A stretch of DNA of 5,063 bases from Candidatus Pacearchaeota archaeon (GTDB lineage Archaea; Nanobdellota; Nanobdellia; Pacearchaeales; GW2011-AR1). The notes beneath the pieces were generated by a model. The model had not been told where the DNA came from. It was given only the letters and a program-made list of their open reading frames with translations, and did no database searches. Each line of letters opens with the position of its first letter. Within the stretch, counting starts at the first letter, position 1. Shown piece by piece: positions 1-4,870 of the stretch. The stretch lies in NCBI GenBank assembly GCA_016186375.1, contig JACPLS010000097.1:1-5063 (forward strand), written 5' to 3'. The position numbers were made by a program, and so were the translations under genes.

Positions 1-2
1 AT

Positions 3-650
3 CTATTACAAGTTGAATATGCTGAAAAAACAGTTAAACTCGGAAGTGCCAGCATAGGCCTTGTTTGCAAAGATGGTGTATTGATAGTAGCTGACAGGAG
101 AATTCATGATAAATTGATTGCTTCAGAATCGAAGAATAAAGTCTTCGAGATAGATGAACACATAGTTGCAAGTGCTTCGGGAGTATTGGCAGATATAAGA
201 ATCCTAATTGATATGGCTCAAGTTCTCGCCCAGCAAAATAGAGTCACATATGGAACTCCTATTGAGCCAATTTCTGTAATAAGAACTCTTTCTGATAGAA
301 AGCAGATGTTTACTCAATACGGTGGAGCAAGGCCATTTGGAGTTTCTCTATTATTAGGAGGGGTAAGTAAGGGAGTTTCAACTCTATACACTTCAGATGT
401 AACAGGAAACTTTTTCGCTTATAAAGCAAATGCTATTGGAGAAAACGATGAGAAAATTAAAGAAATATTAAGAAAGGATTACAAGGAAGAAATGAGCATA
501 GAAGAAGGAATAAAATTCTGCCTTAAGATATTCAAGGAAATTCTGGAAAAAAATTATGACTTAAATAGGTTTGATGTTGGGTTCGTGAAACTTACGGATG
601 CAAAACTAGTCCGCCTACACGGCGACGAATTGAAGAAATACGCAAAATAA
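3..650 (+). CDS. psmA: Proteasome alpha subunit, 5' end cut off by window
   Basis: Structural alpha-ring subunit of the archaeal 20S proteasome, the cytoplasmic protease chamber. Alpha rings gate entry and dock the ATPase (PAN/Cdc48-type) but do not cleave. The open frame runs from base 3 to TAA at 648-650, giving 215 residues. It begins at LLQVEYAEKTVK, which matches LFQVEYA near residue 21 of the Thermoplasma subunit as I recall it, so about 20 residues lie outside the window. Further signatures are VLIVADRR, NKVFEIDEH, SGVLADIRILID and the alpha hallmark TQYGGARPFGVSL. The lysine in NKVFEID aligns with Lys66 of the Thermoplasma protein, which binds the C-terminal tails of activator ATPases. 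TTG at 81 is an internal codon (Leu-27 of the visible protein), not the start. No beta-type catalytic Thr1 is expected or seen. In many archaea this gene is followed by SBDS and exosome genes (rrp4, rrp41, rrp42); here it is followed by accessory genes. Confidence 0.93.
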   Translation, partial: LLQVEYAEKTVKLGSASIGLVCKDGVLIVADRRIHDKLIASESKNKVFEIDEHIVASASGVLADIRILIDMAQVLAQQNRVTYGTPIEPISVIRTLSDRKQMFTQYGGARPFGVSLLLGGVSKGVSTLYTSDVTGNFFAYKANAIGENDEKIKEILRKDYKEEMSIEEGIKFCLKIFKEILEKNYDLNRFDVGFVKLTDAKLVRLHGDELKKYAK

Positions 651-661
651 GGGTATTTTTT
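651..661 (+). terminator. U-rich terminator after psmA
   Basis: Directly after the psmA stop codon the sense strand reads GGGTATTTTTTCT, a short U-run without a strong hairpin. Archaeal RNA polymerase commonly terminates on such U-tracts. A second pyrimidine-rich run (TTATTTTTCTTTTCC, 710-724) lies about 60 bases further on and could serve as a backup. Assignment is by composition only. Confidence 0.45.
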
Positions 662-709
662 CTACATCCTCTCTAACTTCCATCTTAAGAGTTATATTTG
701 ATCTCCTCC

Positions 710-832
710 TTATTTTTCTTTTCCGAGTCTGCCTAAGGTTTTAAATGTATCATCATCAATGACACAGTCCACAAACCCTATTTTCGTCCATAAAGTGTAC
801 ACAAATTGTCTATTAATTATCCAATCAATTTG
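710..832 (-). pseudogene. Possible 3' remnant of a decayed minus-strand gene
   Basis: This is the only protein-like signal in the 243-base gap between psmA and the small genes. On the minus strand a frame is open from just after a TAG (833-835) to a TAA (710-712). It encodes about 40 residues ending FVDCVIDDDTFKTLGRLGK, then EK. No ATG is present; the only plausible start is GTG at 800-802, giving 30 residues. I do not recognise the family. Immediately after its stop the minus strand reads AAGGAGGAGATC, which closely resembles a strong archaeal Shine-Dalgarno sequence. It is followed, too far away for good use (about 20 bases), by a 22-codon ATG frame starting MEVREDVEK. The pattern would fit the worn-down 3' end of one gene and 5' end of another. 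A frame this short can also occur by chance in AT-rich DNA, so this is a tentative call. Confidence 0.25.
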
Positions 833-841
833 CTAAAGACT

Positions 842-849
842 TTTAAATA
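842..849 (+). promoter_or_regulatory. Archaeal TATA box for the small-gene/RM operon
   Basis: TTTAAATA preceded by the purine-rich AAAGAC, which would serve as a BRE-like element. With the usual spacing of about 25 bases, transcription should start near 870. That gives a leader of roughly 24 bases before the ATG at 894, beginning close to GGAGG (869-873). It is the only convincing rightward promoter between psmA and the restriction-modification gene, so all four downstream genes are likely transcribed from it. Confidence 0.55.
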
Positions 850-893
850 AAGTAATATTGCTTTTCTTGGAGGAAAACGAGATAAAAAAGAAG

Positions 894-980
894 ATGAAAA
901 TAACAATAGAAGAAATACTACAATGGATAGGAACAATTATAATTATCGTCTTAGTACTGAGAATCTTAAGGGTGTTTTAA
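894..980 (+). CDS. 28-aa single-pass membrane miniprotein A
   Basis: A tiny ORF, MKITIEEILQWIG followed by an isoleucine/valine/leucine-rich stretch and the ending VLRILRVF. Residues 8-22 form one hydrophobic helix with an acidic pair (E6, E7) in front and arginines at 23 and 26, so it is probably inserted in the membrane with the basic end cytoplasmic. I do not recognise a family or function. GGAGG at 869-873 lies 20 bases before the ATG, too far for normal initiation. In-frame TTG codons at 858 and 867 could add 12 or 9 residues, but the predicted transcript start near 870 makes ATG 894 preferable. Its stop is directly followed by the next ATG. It aligns without gaps to the following protein at 9 of 23 positions, suggesting a tandem duplication. 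That match, the promoter in front and the tight spacing are the arguments for it being real. Confidence 0.5.
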   Translation: MKITIEEILQWIGTIIIIVLVLRILRVF

Positions 981-1091
981 ATGAAACAAAATAAAATGGC
1001 ACAAAAAAATGACTTATTAGAATCGATATTGAAATTGGGGGCAATAATTATTGCAGGATATTTTGTATTAAGAGCATTCGGAGTAGTTTAA
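981..1091 (+). CDS. 36-aa single-pass membrane miniprotein B, probable paralogue of A
   Basis: Starts on the base after the stop of miniprotein A, an arrangement typical of translational coupling. The weak Shine-Dalgarno-like AAGGGTG lies just upstream, inside gene A. A polar lysine-rich head (residues 1-11) is followed by LLESILKLGAIIIAGYFVLR, a single membrane helix at about residues 16-30, and the tail AFGVV. Aligned with A, both share E-x-I-L, two Ile in mid-helix, V-L-R and a penultimate V, and both end five residues after that arginine. An internal ATG at 996 would shorten it by five residues. There is no recognised family. Possible roles include a small membrane anchor, a toxin-like peptide or a partner of a larger membrane protein; the sequence does not choose among them. 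It contains a G5 run (1037-1041), unusual in this AT-rich DNA. Confidence 0.55.
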   Translation: MKQNKMAQKNDLLESILKLGAIIIAGYFVLRAFGVV

Positions 1092-1103
1092 AATAAAAAT
1101 ACG

Positions 1104-1295
1104 ATGAAAAGTCTATTTGATTGGATAATTATTGGATGGATTGCTTTATTTATTGTAATTAGTGTCCTTGAAATTTATTATAAATTTACATTTATAGGCA
1201 TTTCTAAGGAAGCAGGCATATTCCTTGCCGTGTATTTGATTTTAATGCTTTTAAGGACTAAAAAAAGTAAGAATAAAGATTATAAAGCTAATTAA
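1104..1295 (+). CDS. 63-aa two-helix membrane protein
   Basis: A small integral membrane protein of unknown function. Residues 5-24 (DWIIIGWIALFIVISVLEI region) form a first hydrophobic helix rich in Trp and Ile. Residues 36-50 (around AGIFLAVYLILMLL) form a second. The short link has YYKFTFIGIS, and the tail RTKKSKNKDYKAN is strongly basic, so by the positive-inside rule the C-terminus should be cytoplasmic, and with two helices the N-terminus as well. It lies 12 bases after miniprotein B and 12 bases before the restriction-modification gene, which supports one operon. No good Shine-Dalgarno sequence precedes the ATG; GGAG at 1080-1083 is 20 bases away. I see no signal peptide cleavage site or catalytic motif, and no family I can name. 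Confidence 0.72.
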   Translation: MKSLFDWIIIGWIALFIVISVLEIYYKFTFIGISKEAGIFLAVYLILMLLRTKKSKNKDYKAN

Positions 1296-1307
1296 ATAGA
1301 TTTATAA

Positions 1308-4163
1308 ATGGTACACTTTAAACTTACAGAAAAATCTTATCGTAAAGAGTTTATTGAAAAATTAAGCACTATGCTTGAACCTAAAGGAATGGTTTTGTTT
1401 GATGACCCTTCTTTGAGTTATATTGATAAAGAAAACAATAAACGTAAAACCCATTTTCCAGACATAGTAATTGTAATTAAAGATAAAGTTGTTCGTGATG
1501 GAGATATTATTTCTTTGGGAAGCGAGGGTGTAGTTGCAGTTATTGAAACTAAAAAAGCATCAAAAGGAGTTTATGATGGTTTTAATCAAGCAATAAGTTA
1601 TATGAATAGTCTAAATGCCAATCAAACATTCGCAACTAATTTTAAAGATGTAGTTGCTTTTCAACTTGTTGATAATCGCCCTAAAATTGACGAACGCTTA
1701 AATTCAAAATTAGATGAAAAAACAATTAATTCGACAATTGACTTCATAGTTTCAGTTATCACCAAAACTACTGAATTACATCCTGTTGAACTTAATGACG
1801 ACCTTATTGTTAAGATATTAGAGGGGGCAGTTTTCGATATTTTAGAATATATTAAGAAAATTGAGTCGAAAGAACTAGAAGAACCATTGGGATTCTTTTT
1901 TGCTAAGAAACTAGATAGTGAAATAGTTAGTTCTTCTAAAAATAAAAAAGAATTTGATTTGGCTATAAAGAAAGGAACGGCATATTTAATAATAAATCAA
2001 ATATTATTTTACCATATTTTATCTACAGAAGCAACTTCCAAATATAAAAAGCTAATTGAGATAAATAATATAGGTGAACTACAGGGATATTTTGATAGAG
2101 TATTAGAAGATGATTATAAGTCTATTTTTGGAGCAAAAATAGCAAAGTTTCTACCTTCAGAATCAATAGATGCTATAAATTCTATCATAAAAGCAGTTAA
2201 CATATTAGGTTTGCAAAGAATTAAGCACGATATTCTTGGAAAAATATTTCATGGACTTATTCCACAAGAGCTTAGAAAAAGAATCGCCGCATACTATACA
2301 TCGAATGCTGCTGCACAATTACTTGCAGAATTATGTATAGAAAATAAAGACGTTAAAGTATTAGACCCTGCTTGTGGTTCTGGTACATTATTAGTTGCCT
2401 CTTATCAAAAGAAAAGAGACCTTTACTTACATAATTCAGAAGAAATACACAAAAAATTATTAACACAAATAATAGGGGGGGATATATCAATTTTTGCAGC
2501 TCATTTAGCTGCAATTCATTTAGCTTTGCAAGAGCCACTTAGTTTTACAGATGAAATTCATATAATTCTCGGAGACTTCTTTAGCTTATCTCCAAAAAAA
2601 ACAGTTCTTGATTGGATTAATCAAAGCAAAATAGTAAAAAAAGTTAGTGCTGAAGATATTCGAGATGCCGAATTTAGTGTACCTCTTGTTGACCTTATAA
2701 TTATGAATCCTCCATTTACAAGAATGGAATTATTAGACAATAATTATAAAAGATTTATAGAAAACTCATTTGAGTTAAGTAATAACAAGAAATATTTTCA
2801 GGGAAGAATGGGATTACATGCTTTATTCTTGTTACATGCCGATGACTTTCTTAAGCAAGATGGAAAGATTGCAGCAGTCTTACCAGCTTCAACATTTTAT
2901 ACTAGTTATGGTGAGCAGTTATCAAACTTTTTCCTGGCAAATTATAACATTGACTATCTAATAACCTCTGATGTTGAAACTGCTTTCTCTGAACAAGCAA
3001 CATTTAAAGAAATATTGTTTGTAGCTACAAAAAATAAAGGAAAGTCTAAAGCAAAAAAGACATTGTTTATTTCATTAAAAAAACCTTTAACTCTAAAAAA
3101 TACAAAAGAATTATCTCATCAAATAAAAAAACTAGATGAAGAAGCCTACGAAGATAATTTGTTAAGGGTTCGTGCTGTGACACAAAAAGAACTTGCACAA
3201 GAGAAAAACTGGATGATATTTACAGAAGAATCTACAAAAACATATAAGAAATTGTTACAAAGTAAGAATATTGTTATTGCCGAAGATTTTATAAAAGAAA
3301 ATATTGCAGAAGGCATAAGAAGATTTCCTATCAATTTCTTTTTCTTACCTAATAAATTATGGAATATAACAGAAGAAAAAGACAAATCAATTATTATAAA
3401 ACATAAAAATACTTCAGAAAGGCTATTGATTTCTAAAAAGCTATTAATTTCAGCTCTTAGGAAGCCTGATGAATATTCTACAATTGGTTTGGAGCCAAAA
3501 CATTATATCCTTACTATTCATCCTAATGAGAGATTAGATAAAGATTTACAGAGATATATTTTGTTAGCTGAAAAAATGGGCATGGACAAAGAATCTTCTA
3601 CTTTATTAAAATCTATCAAAAAAGAAAATATTCCGTGGTATTCTTACACTTACCTTCTACGTAGAAATCCCAAAATATTTGGTAATTTATTTATTATATA
3701 TAAATTAAGACTTAATACTGCAAAAATAATGGCTCATTATACAAAAGACAACATAACTGGGGGGGGAATGTTCTTAATTTTATCTGGTAATTCCGAAGAA
3801 GATGCCAAAATCTTGACCCTTTGGTATAATAGTATAGCTCACATTTTTTTATTTTTGTTAAGAGGTAGAGCAATACAAGGTAGCTTTTATGAAGCTTTTA
3901 TATCTGATATTAAAAAGTTTCCAATGTTAAATATAAAAGAATTAGATAATTTTACGAGAAAGGAATTGCTATTAATTTTTGATAAATATACTAAAAGAGA
4001 GATGCCTTCAATTCCAAGACAAATAGAATTGGGTGTTAGAAATGAACTTGATTTAGCAATCTTAAGGGCTTTGAAAATTGAAAATCCTGATAAAGTATTA
4101 AAGGAACTTTATAGTTATGTTCACGACAAGATAGAAAAGTTAAGAACTGAGTCAATTAAGTAA
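1308..4163 (+). CDS. Single-chain restriction-modification enzyme (type IIG-like): PD-(D/E)XK nuclease fused to N6-adenine methyltransferase
   Basis: A 951-aa cytoplasmic defence enzyme predicted both to methylate adenine in a target site and to cut unmodified DNA. Residues 1-120 resemble an HsdR-N-like nuclease: FPDIVIV (P51-D52) then VIETKK (E80-T81-K82) form a PD...ExK active site. Residues 120-345 are a mostly helical linker. The methyltransferase follows: DPACGSGTLL (353-362, AdoMet binding), GGD at 390-392, LGDFF, and the catalytic MNPPF (NPPF at 467-470). Motif order I then IV fits gamma-class N6-adenine methyltransferases. The last 300 residues or so are presumed to recognise the target, ending in a charged helical tail. 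All expected motifs are intact. The gene follows the 63-aa protein by 12 bases with no clear Shine-Dalgarno sequence. All GGG codons I found by eye fall in G-runs, including G7 and G8 (see separate entries). A stand-alone type I or BREX/DISARM methyltransferase is less likely because of the fused nuclease and the absence of partner genes. Confidence 0.85.
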   Translation: MVHFKLTEKSYRKEFIEKLSTMLEPKGMVLFDDPSLSYIDKENNKRKTHFPDIVIVIKDKVVRDGDIISLGSEGVVAVIETKKASKGVYDGFNQAISYMNSLNANQTFATNFKDVVAFQLVDNRPKIDERLNSKLDEKTINSTIDFIVSVITKTTELHPVELNDDLIVKILEGAVFDILEYIKKIESKELEEPLGFFFAKKLDSEIVSSSKNKKEFDLAIKKGTAYLIINQILFYHILSTEATSKYKKLIEINNIGELQGYFDRVLEDDYKSIFGAKIAKFLPSESIDAINSIIKAVNILGLQRIKHDILGKIFHGLIPQELRKRIAAYYTSNAAAQLLAELCIENKDVKVLDPACGSGTLLVASYQKKRDLYLHNSEEIHKKLLTQIIGGDISIFAAHLAAIHLALQEPLSFTDEIHIILGDFFSLSPKKTVLDWINQSKIVKKVSAEDIRDAEFSVPLVDLIIMNPPFTRMELLDNNYKRFIENSFELSNNKKYFQGRMGLHALFLLHADDFLKQDGKIAAVLPASTFYTSYGEQLSNFFLANYNIDYLITSDVETAFSEQATFKEILFVATKNKGKSKAKKTLFISLKKPLTLKNTKELSHQIKKLDEEAYEDNLLRVRAVTQKELAQEKNWMIFTEESTKTYKKLLQSKNIVIAEDFIKENIAEGIRRFPINFFFLPNKLWNITEEKDKSIIIKHKNTSERLLISKKLLISALRKPDEYSTIGLEPKHYILTIHPNERLDKDLQRYILLAEKMGMDKESSTLLKSIKKENIPWYSYTYLLRRNPKIFGNLFIIYKLRLNTAKIMAHYTKDNITGGGMFLILSGNSEEDAKILTLWYNSIAHIFLFLLRGRAIQGSFYEAFISDIKKFPMLNIKELDNFTRKELLLIFDKYTKREMPSIPRQIELGVRNELDLAILRALKIENPDKVLKELYSYVHDKIEKLRTESIK
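2475..2481 (+). repeat. G7 homopolymer inside the methyltransferase domain
   Basis: Seven consecutive G encode Gly390, Gly391 and the first base of Asp392, between the AdoMet-binding motif and the NPPF motif. A one-base slip here would truncate the protein before its catalytic motif. Such runs are rare in DNA this AT-rich. Confidence 0.7.
3759..3766 (+). repeat. G8 homopolymer in the presumed target-recognition region
   Basis: Eight consecutive G encode TGGG in the context NITGGGMF (glycines at 818-820). It is the longest single-base G run in the window. A slip would remove the last 130 residues or so, leaving nuclease and methyltransferase cores but damaging specificity. Shorter G5 runs occur at 1037-1041 and 1823-1827. 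Confidence 0.7.
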
Positions 4164-4164
4164 A

Positions 4165-4398
4165 TTAAAACAACCTTCTTCTTAACTCTTTTTCATTAAC
4201 CTTACAGTAAGTTCTATTACCTTTTGTTTTGCAATCAAGATAACCCTGTTTAGAGAGTTTTTCTATATGTTTTTGAGCAGTTACTGGATGTATTCCTATA
4301 GTCCTAGCTATCTTGGACGGAGTGCTGGCTAACCTATTGTCCCTTATACTTCTTATAATATCCCTATCAATTGGATGAAATTTTACTTTGTCTTCCAT
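4165..4398 (-). CDS. Small winged helix-turn-helix transcriptional regulator
   Basis: A 77-aa DNA-binding protein. After IDRDIIRSIRDNRLAS (helix 1) comes TPSKIARTIGI (helix 2, about 27-35), then HPVTAQKHIEKLSKQGYL (recognition helix, about 38-50), and a beta wing ending near YCKVNEKELRRR. This is the layout of MarR/ArsR-like archaeal winged-helix proteins, here reduced to the DNA-binding domain without a ligand domain. It starts one base after the AbrB-like gene's stop, with no Shine-Dalgarno sequence of its own, so translation is probably coupled and the two are one operon. Its stop lies one base from the restriction-modification gene's stop on the other strand, so the convergent transcripts must overlap at their 3' ends unless both terminate very precisely. 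The target is unknown. The divergent promoter region at 4640-4732 is the natural candidate for autoregulation. Confidence 0.8.
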   Translation of the reverse strand: MEDKVKFHPIDRDIIRSIRDNRLASTPSKIARTIGIHPVTAQKHIEKLSKQGYLDCKTKGNRTYCKVNEKELRRRLF

Positions 4399-4399
4399 T

Positions 4400-4630
4400 T
4401 TACTTTATTTTCTTTAATTTAATTGAATAGTCTTTTACTTTGTCTAATGGAACTTTGAAAGTAATTATATCTCCTTTCTCTATATTAAGAGCCTCGACTA
4501 CTTGGGCTGGAATTTGAACTACGAATTGTCTTCCTGTGTCTTGTACTTTTACTTCTTTAATCAATTCTTCTGGTTCTTGTACTTTAGGAGTAAGATTATC
4601 ACCCTCTCCTTTTTTAAGCGACTTCTGCAT
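4400..4630 (-). CDS. AbrB/SpoVT-domain regulator (MazE-like swapped-hairpin fold)
   Basis: A 76-aa DNA-binding protein. Residues 1-25 are a polar, probably flexible extension (QEPEELIKE). Residues 26-60 are a SpoVT-AbrB domain: VKVQDTGRQFVVQIPAQVV, then EALNIEKGDIITFKV. This carries the family signature of a strand, Q/I-P, a helix, then L-x-I-x-x-G-D and a closing strand. The tail (DKVKDYSIKLKKIK) is basic. Such proteins are dimeric repressors or antitoxins; no toxin gene is adjacent, only the winged-helix gene one base downstream, so a regulator role is preferred. ATG at 4630 is the only methionine, and a TATA box centred near 4655 predicts transcription starting at or next to that ATG, so the mRNA is probably leaderless. 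Confidence 0.8.
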   Translation of the reverse strand: MQKSLKKGEGDNLTPKVQEPEELIKEVKVQDTGRQFVVQIPAQVVEALNIEKGDIITFKVPLDKVKDYSIKLKKIK

Positions 4631-4650
4631 AATTTCTATAAGTATTACTA

Positions 4651-4659
4651 GTATATAAA
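4651..4659 (-). promoter_or_regulatory. TATA box for the leaderless abrB-like/wHTH operon
   Basis: On the minus strand the sequence reads TTTATATAC, a near-consensus archaeal TATA box. Its centre lies about 25 bases before the AbrB-like ATG at 4630, predicting a leaderless transcript. The 8-base palindrome TACTAGTA (4646-4653) overlaps its edge and could be an operator for self-repression. Confidence 0.65.
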
Positions 4660-4673
4660 TTTATCTATAATTC

Positions 4674-4729
4674 ATATTACCAAATTTCTCTTTTAGAAAG
4701 GTTTATATAGTAGTGAATATTGGTAATAT
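4674..4729. repeat. 10-bp inverted repeat across the divergent promoter region
   Basis: ATATTACCAA (4674-4683) is the exact reverse complement of TTGGTAATAT (4720-4729), with 36 bases between them containing the rightward TATA box. The right arm runs into a perfect 10-bp palindrome, GTAATATTAC (4723-4732), which sits on the predicted rightward transcription start. Two related arms flanking a TATA box suit a dimeric repressor such as the AbrB-like or winged-helix protein. The inference rests on geometry alone, and AT-rich DNA yields such repeats fairly easily. Confidence 0.45.
4702..4709 (+). promoter_or_regulatory. TATA box driving the hairpin RNA/transposase unit
   Basis: TTTATATA preceded by the purine-rich AGAAAGG, a good TATA plus BRE arrangement. 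Transcription is expected to start near 4731, giving a leader of about 140 bases that contains all three hairpins before the transposase ATG at 4871. Confidence 0.65.
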
Positions 4730-4750
4730 TACTATATTTCATAGGGAAGT

Positions 4751-4858
4751 ATGGCGGAAAGGACGATTATGGGAAAACGGCTTTCCAGAAGCAAAATTAT
4801 GGGATTTGCTTCAAAGAGGGGCGTAGTTATGGGATGCGCCTCTTCATATTTAAATTAG
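4751..4858 (+). CDS. Possible 35-aa leader peptide with a 10-residue repeat
   Basis: ATG at 4751 follows AGGGA (4743-4747) and opens 35 codons to TAG at 4856-4858. The peptide starts MAERTI and continues MGKRLSRSKI, MGFASKRGVV, MGCASSYLN: three units of about ten residues, each starting Met-Gly from the ATGGGA in a hairpin loop. It is basic and rich in Arg, Ser and Lys. Its stop overlaps the AGGAG ribosome-binding site of the transposase, and both frames agree, with four sense codons between TAG and the transposase ATG. If translated, ribosomes would melt the hairpins and could couple expression. The alternative is that the stretch is only a structured RNA and the open frame is a by-product of a 30-base repeat, which I consider at least as likely. 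Confidence 0.3.
   Translation: MAERTIMGKRLSRSKIMGFASKRGVVMGCASSYLN
4756..4844 (+). ncRNA. Three tandem hairpins with identical TTATGGGA loops (structured RNA or leader element)
   Basis: Hairpin 1: GGAAAG (4756-4761) pairs with CTTTCC (4781-4786), plus an inner CG/CG pair. Hairpin 2: GAAGCAAA (4788-4795) pairs perfectly with TTTGCTTC (4805-4812). Hairpin 3: AAGAGG (4814-4819) pairs with CCTCTT (4839-4844), and CGTA (4822-4825) with TGCG (4835-4838) after a two-base bulge. The loop core TTATGGGA is identical in all three (4767-4774, 4797-4804, 4827-4834), spaced exactly 30 bases apart. Only one base separates neighbouring hairpins. Stems differ in sequence but keep pairing, which is covariation within the array. 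The stretch 4751-4845 is 45 of 95 G+C by hand count, clearly above its surroundings, as is typical of structured RNA in AT-rich archaea. It lies between a TATA box and the transposase start. I do not recognise it as a known riboswitch or RNA family. Confidence 0.7.
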
Positions 4859-4861
4859 GAG
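4857..4861 (+). promoter_or_regulatory. Shine-Dalgarno sequence of the transposase
   Basis: AGGAG with nine bases to the ATG at 4871. It decides that start and is the clearest ribosome-binding site in the window. It overlaps the TAG stop of the possible leader ORF and lies 12 bases after the last hairpin. Confidence 0.65.
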
Positions 4862-4870
4862 AAAAACAAC

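Noticed and set aside
81..83. TTG as the start of the proteasome gene
   Set aside because: The same frame is open to the window edge, and the 26 codons before it match the conserved N-terminal region of alpha subunits.
1300..1310. TTTATAAATG as a TATA box for the restriction-modification gene
   Set aside because: It touches the ATG, so a transcript from it would start about 25 bases inside the coding region.
2353..2538. 61-codon minus-strand open frame
   Set aside because: It lies wholly inside the methyltransferase domain on the opposite strand, and its protein is a low-complexity shadow of the sense reading.
3146..3385. 79-codon minus-strand open frame
   Set aside because: Antisense to the restriction-modification gene, with no promoter or ribosome-binding site; explained by AT-rich codon use on the sense strand.
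4767..4834. CsrA/RsmA-binding loops
   Set aside because: The loops contain GGGA but not the A-N-GGA core, and CsrA is a bacterial protein.
4756..4844. CRISPR array
   Set aside because: The repeated part is only an 8-base loop, the flanks are self-complementary stems, and spacing is 30 bases between loops; there is no direct repeat of CRISPR length and no cas gene.
4846..4857. ATATTTAAATTA as a separate promoter for the transposase
   Set aside because: Its predicted start would fall at about 4877, after the ATG, so the promoter at 4702-4709 is preferred.
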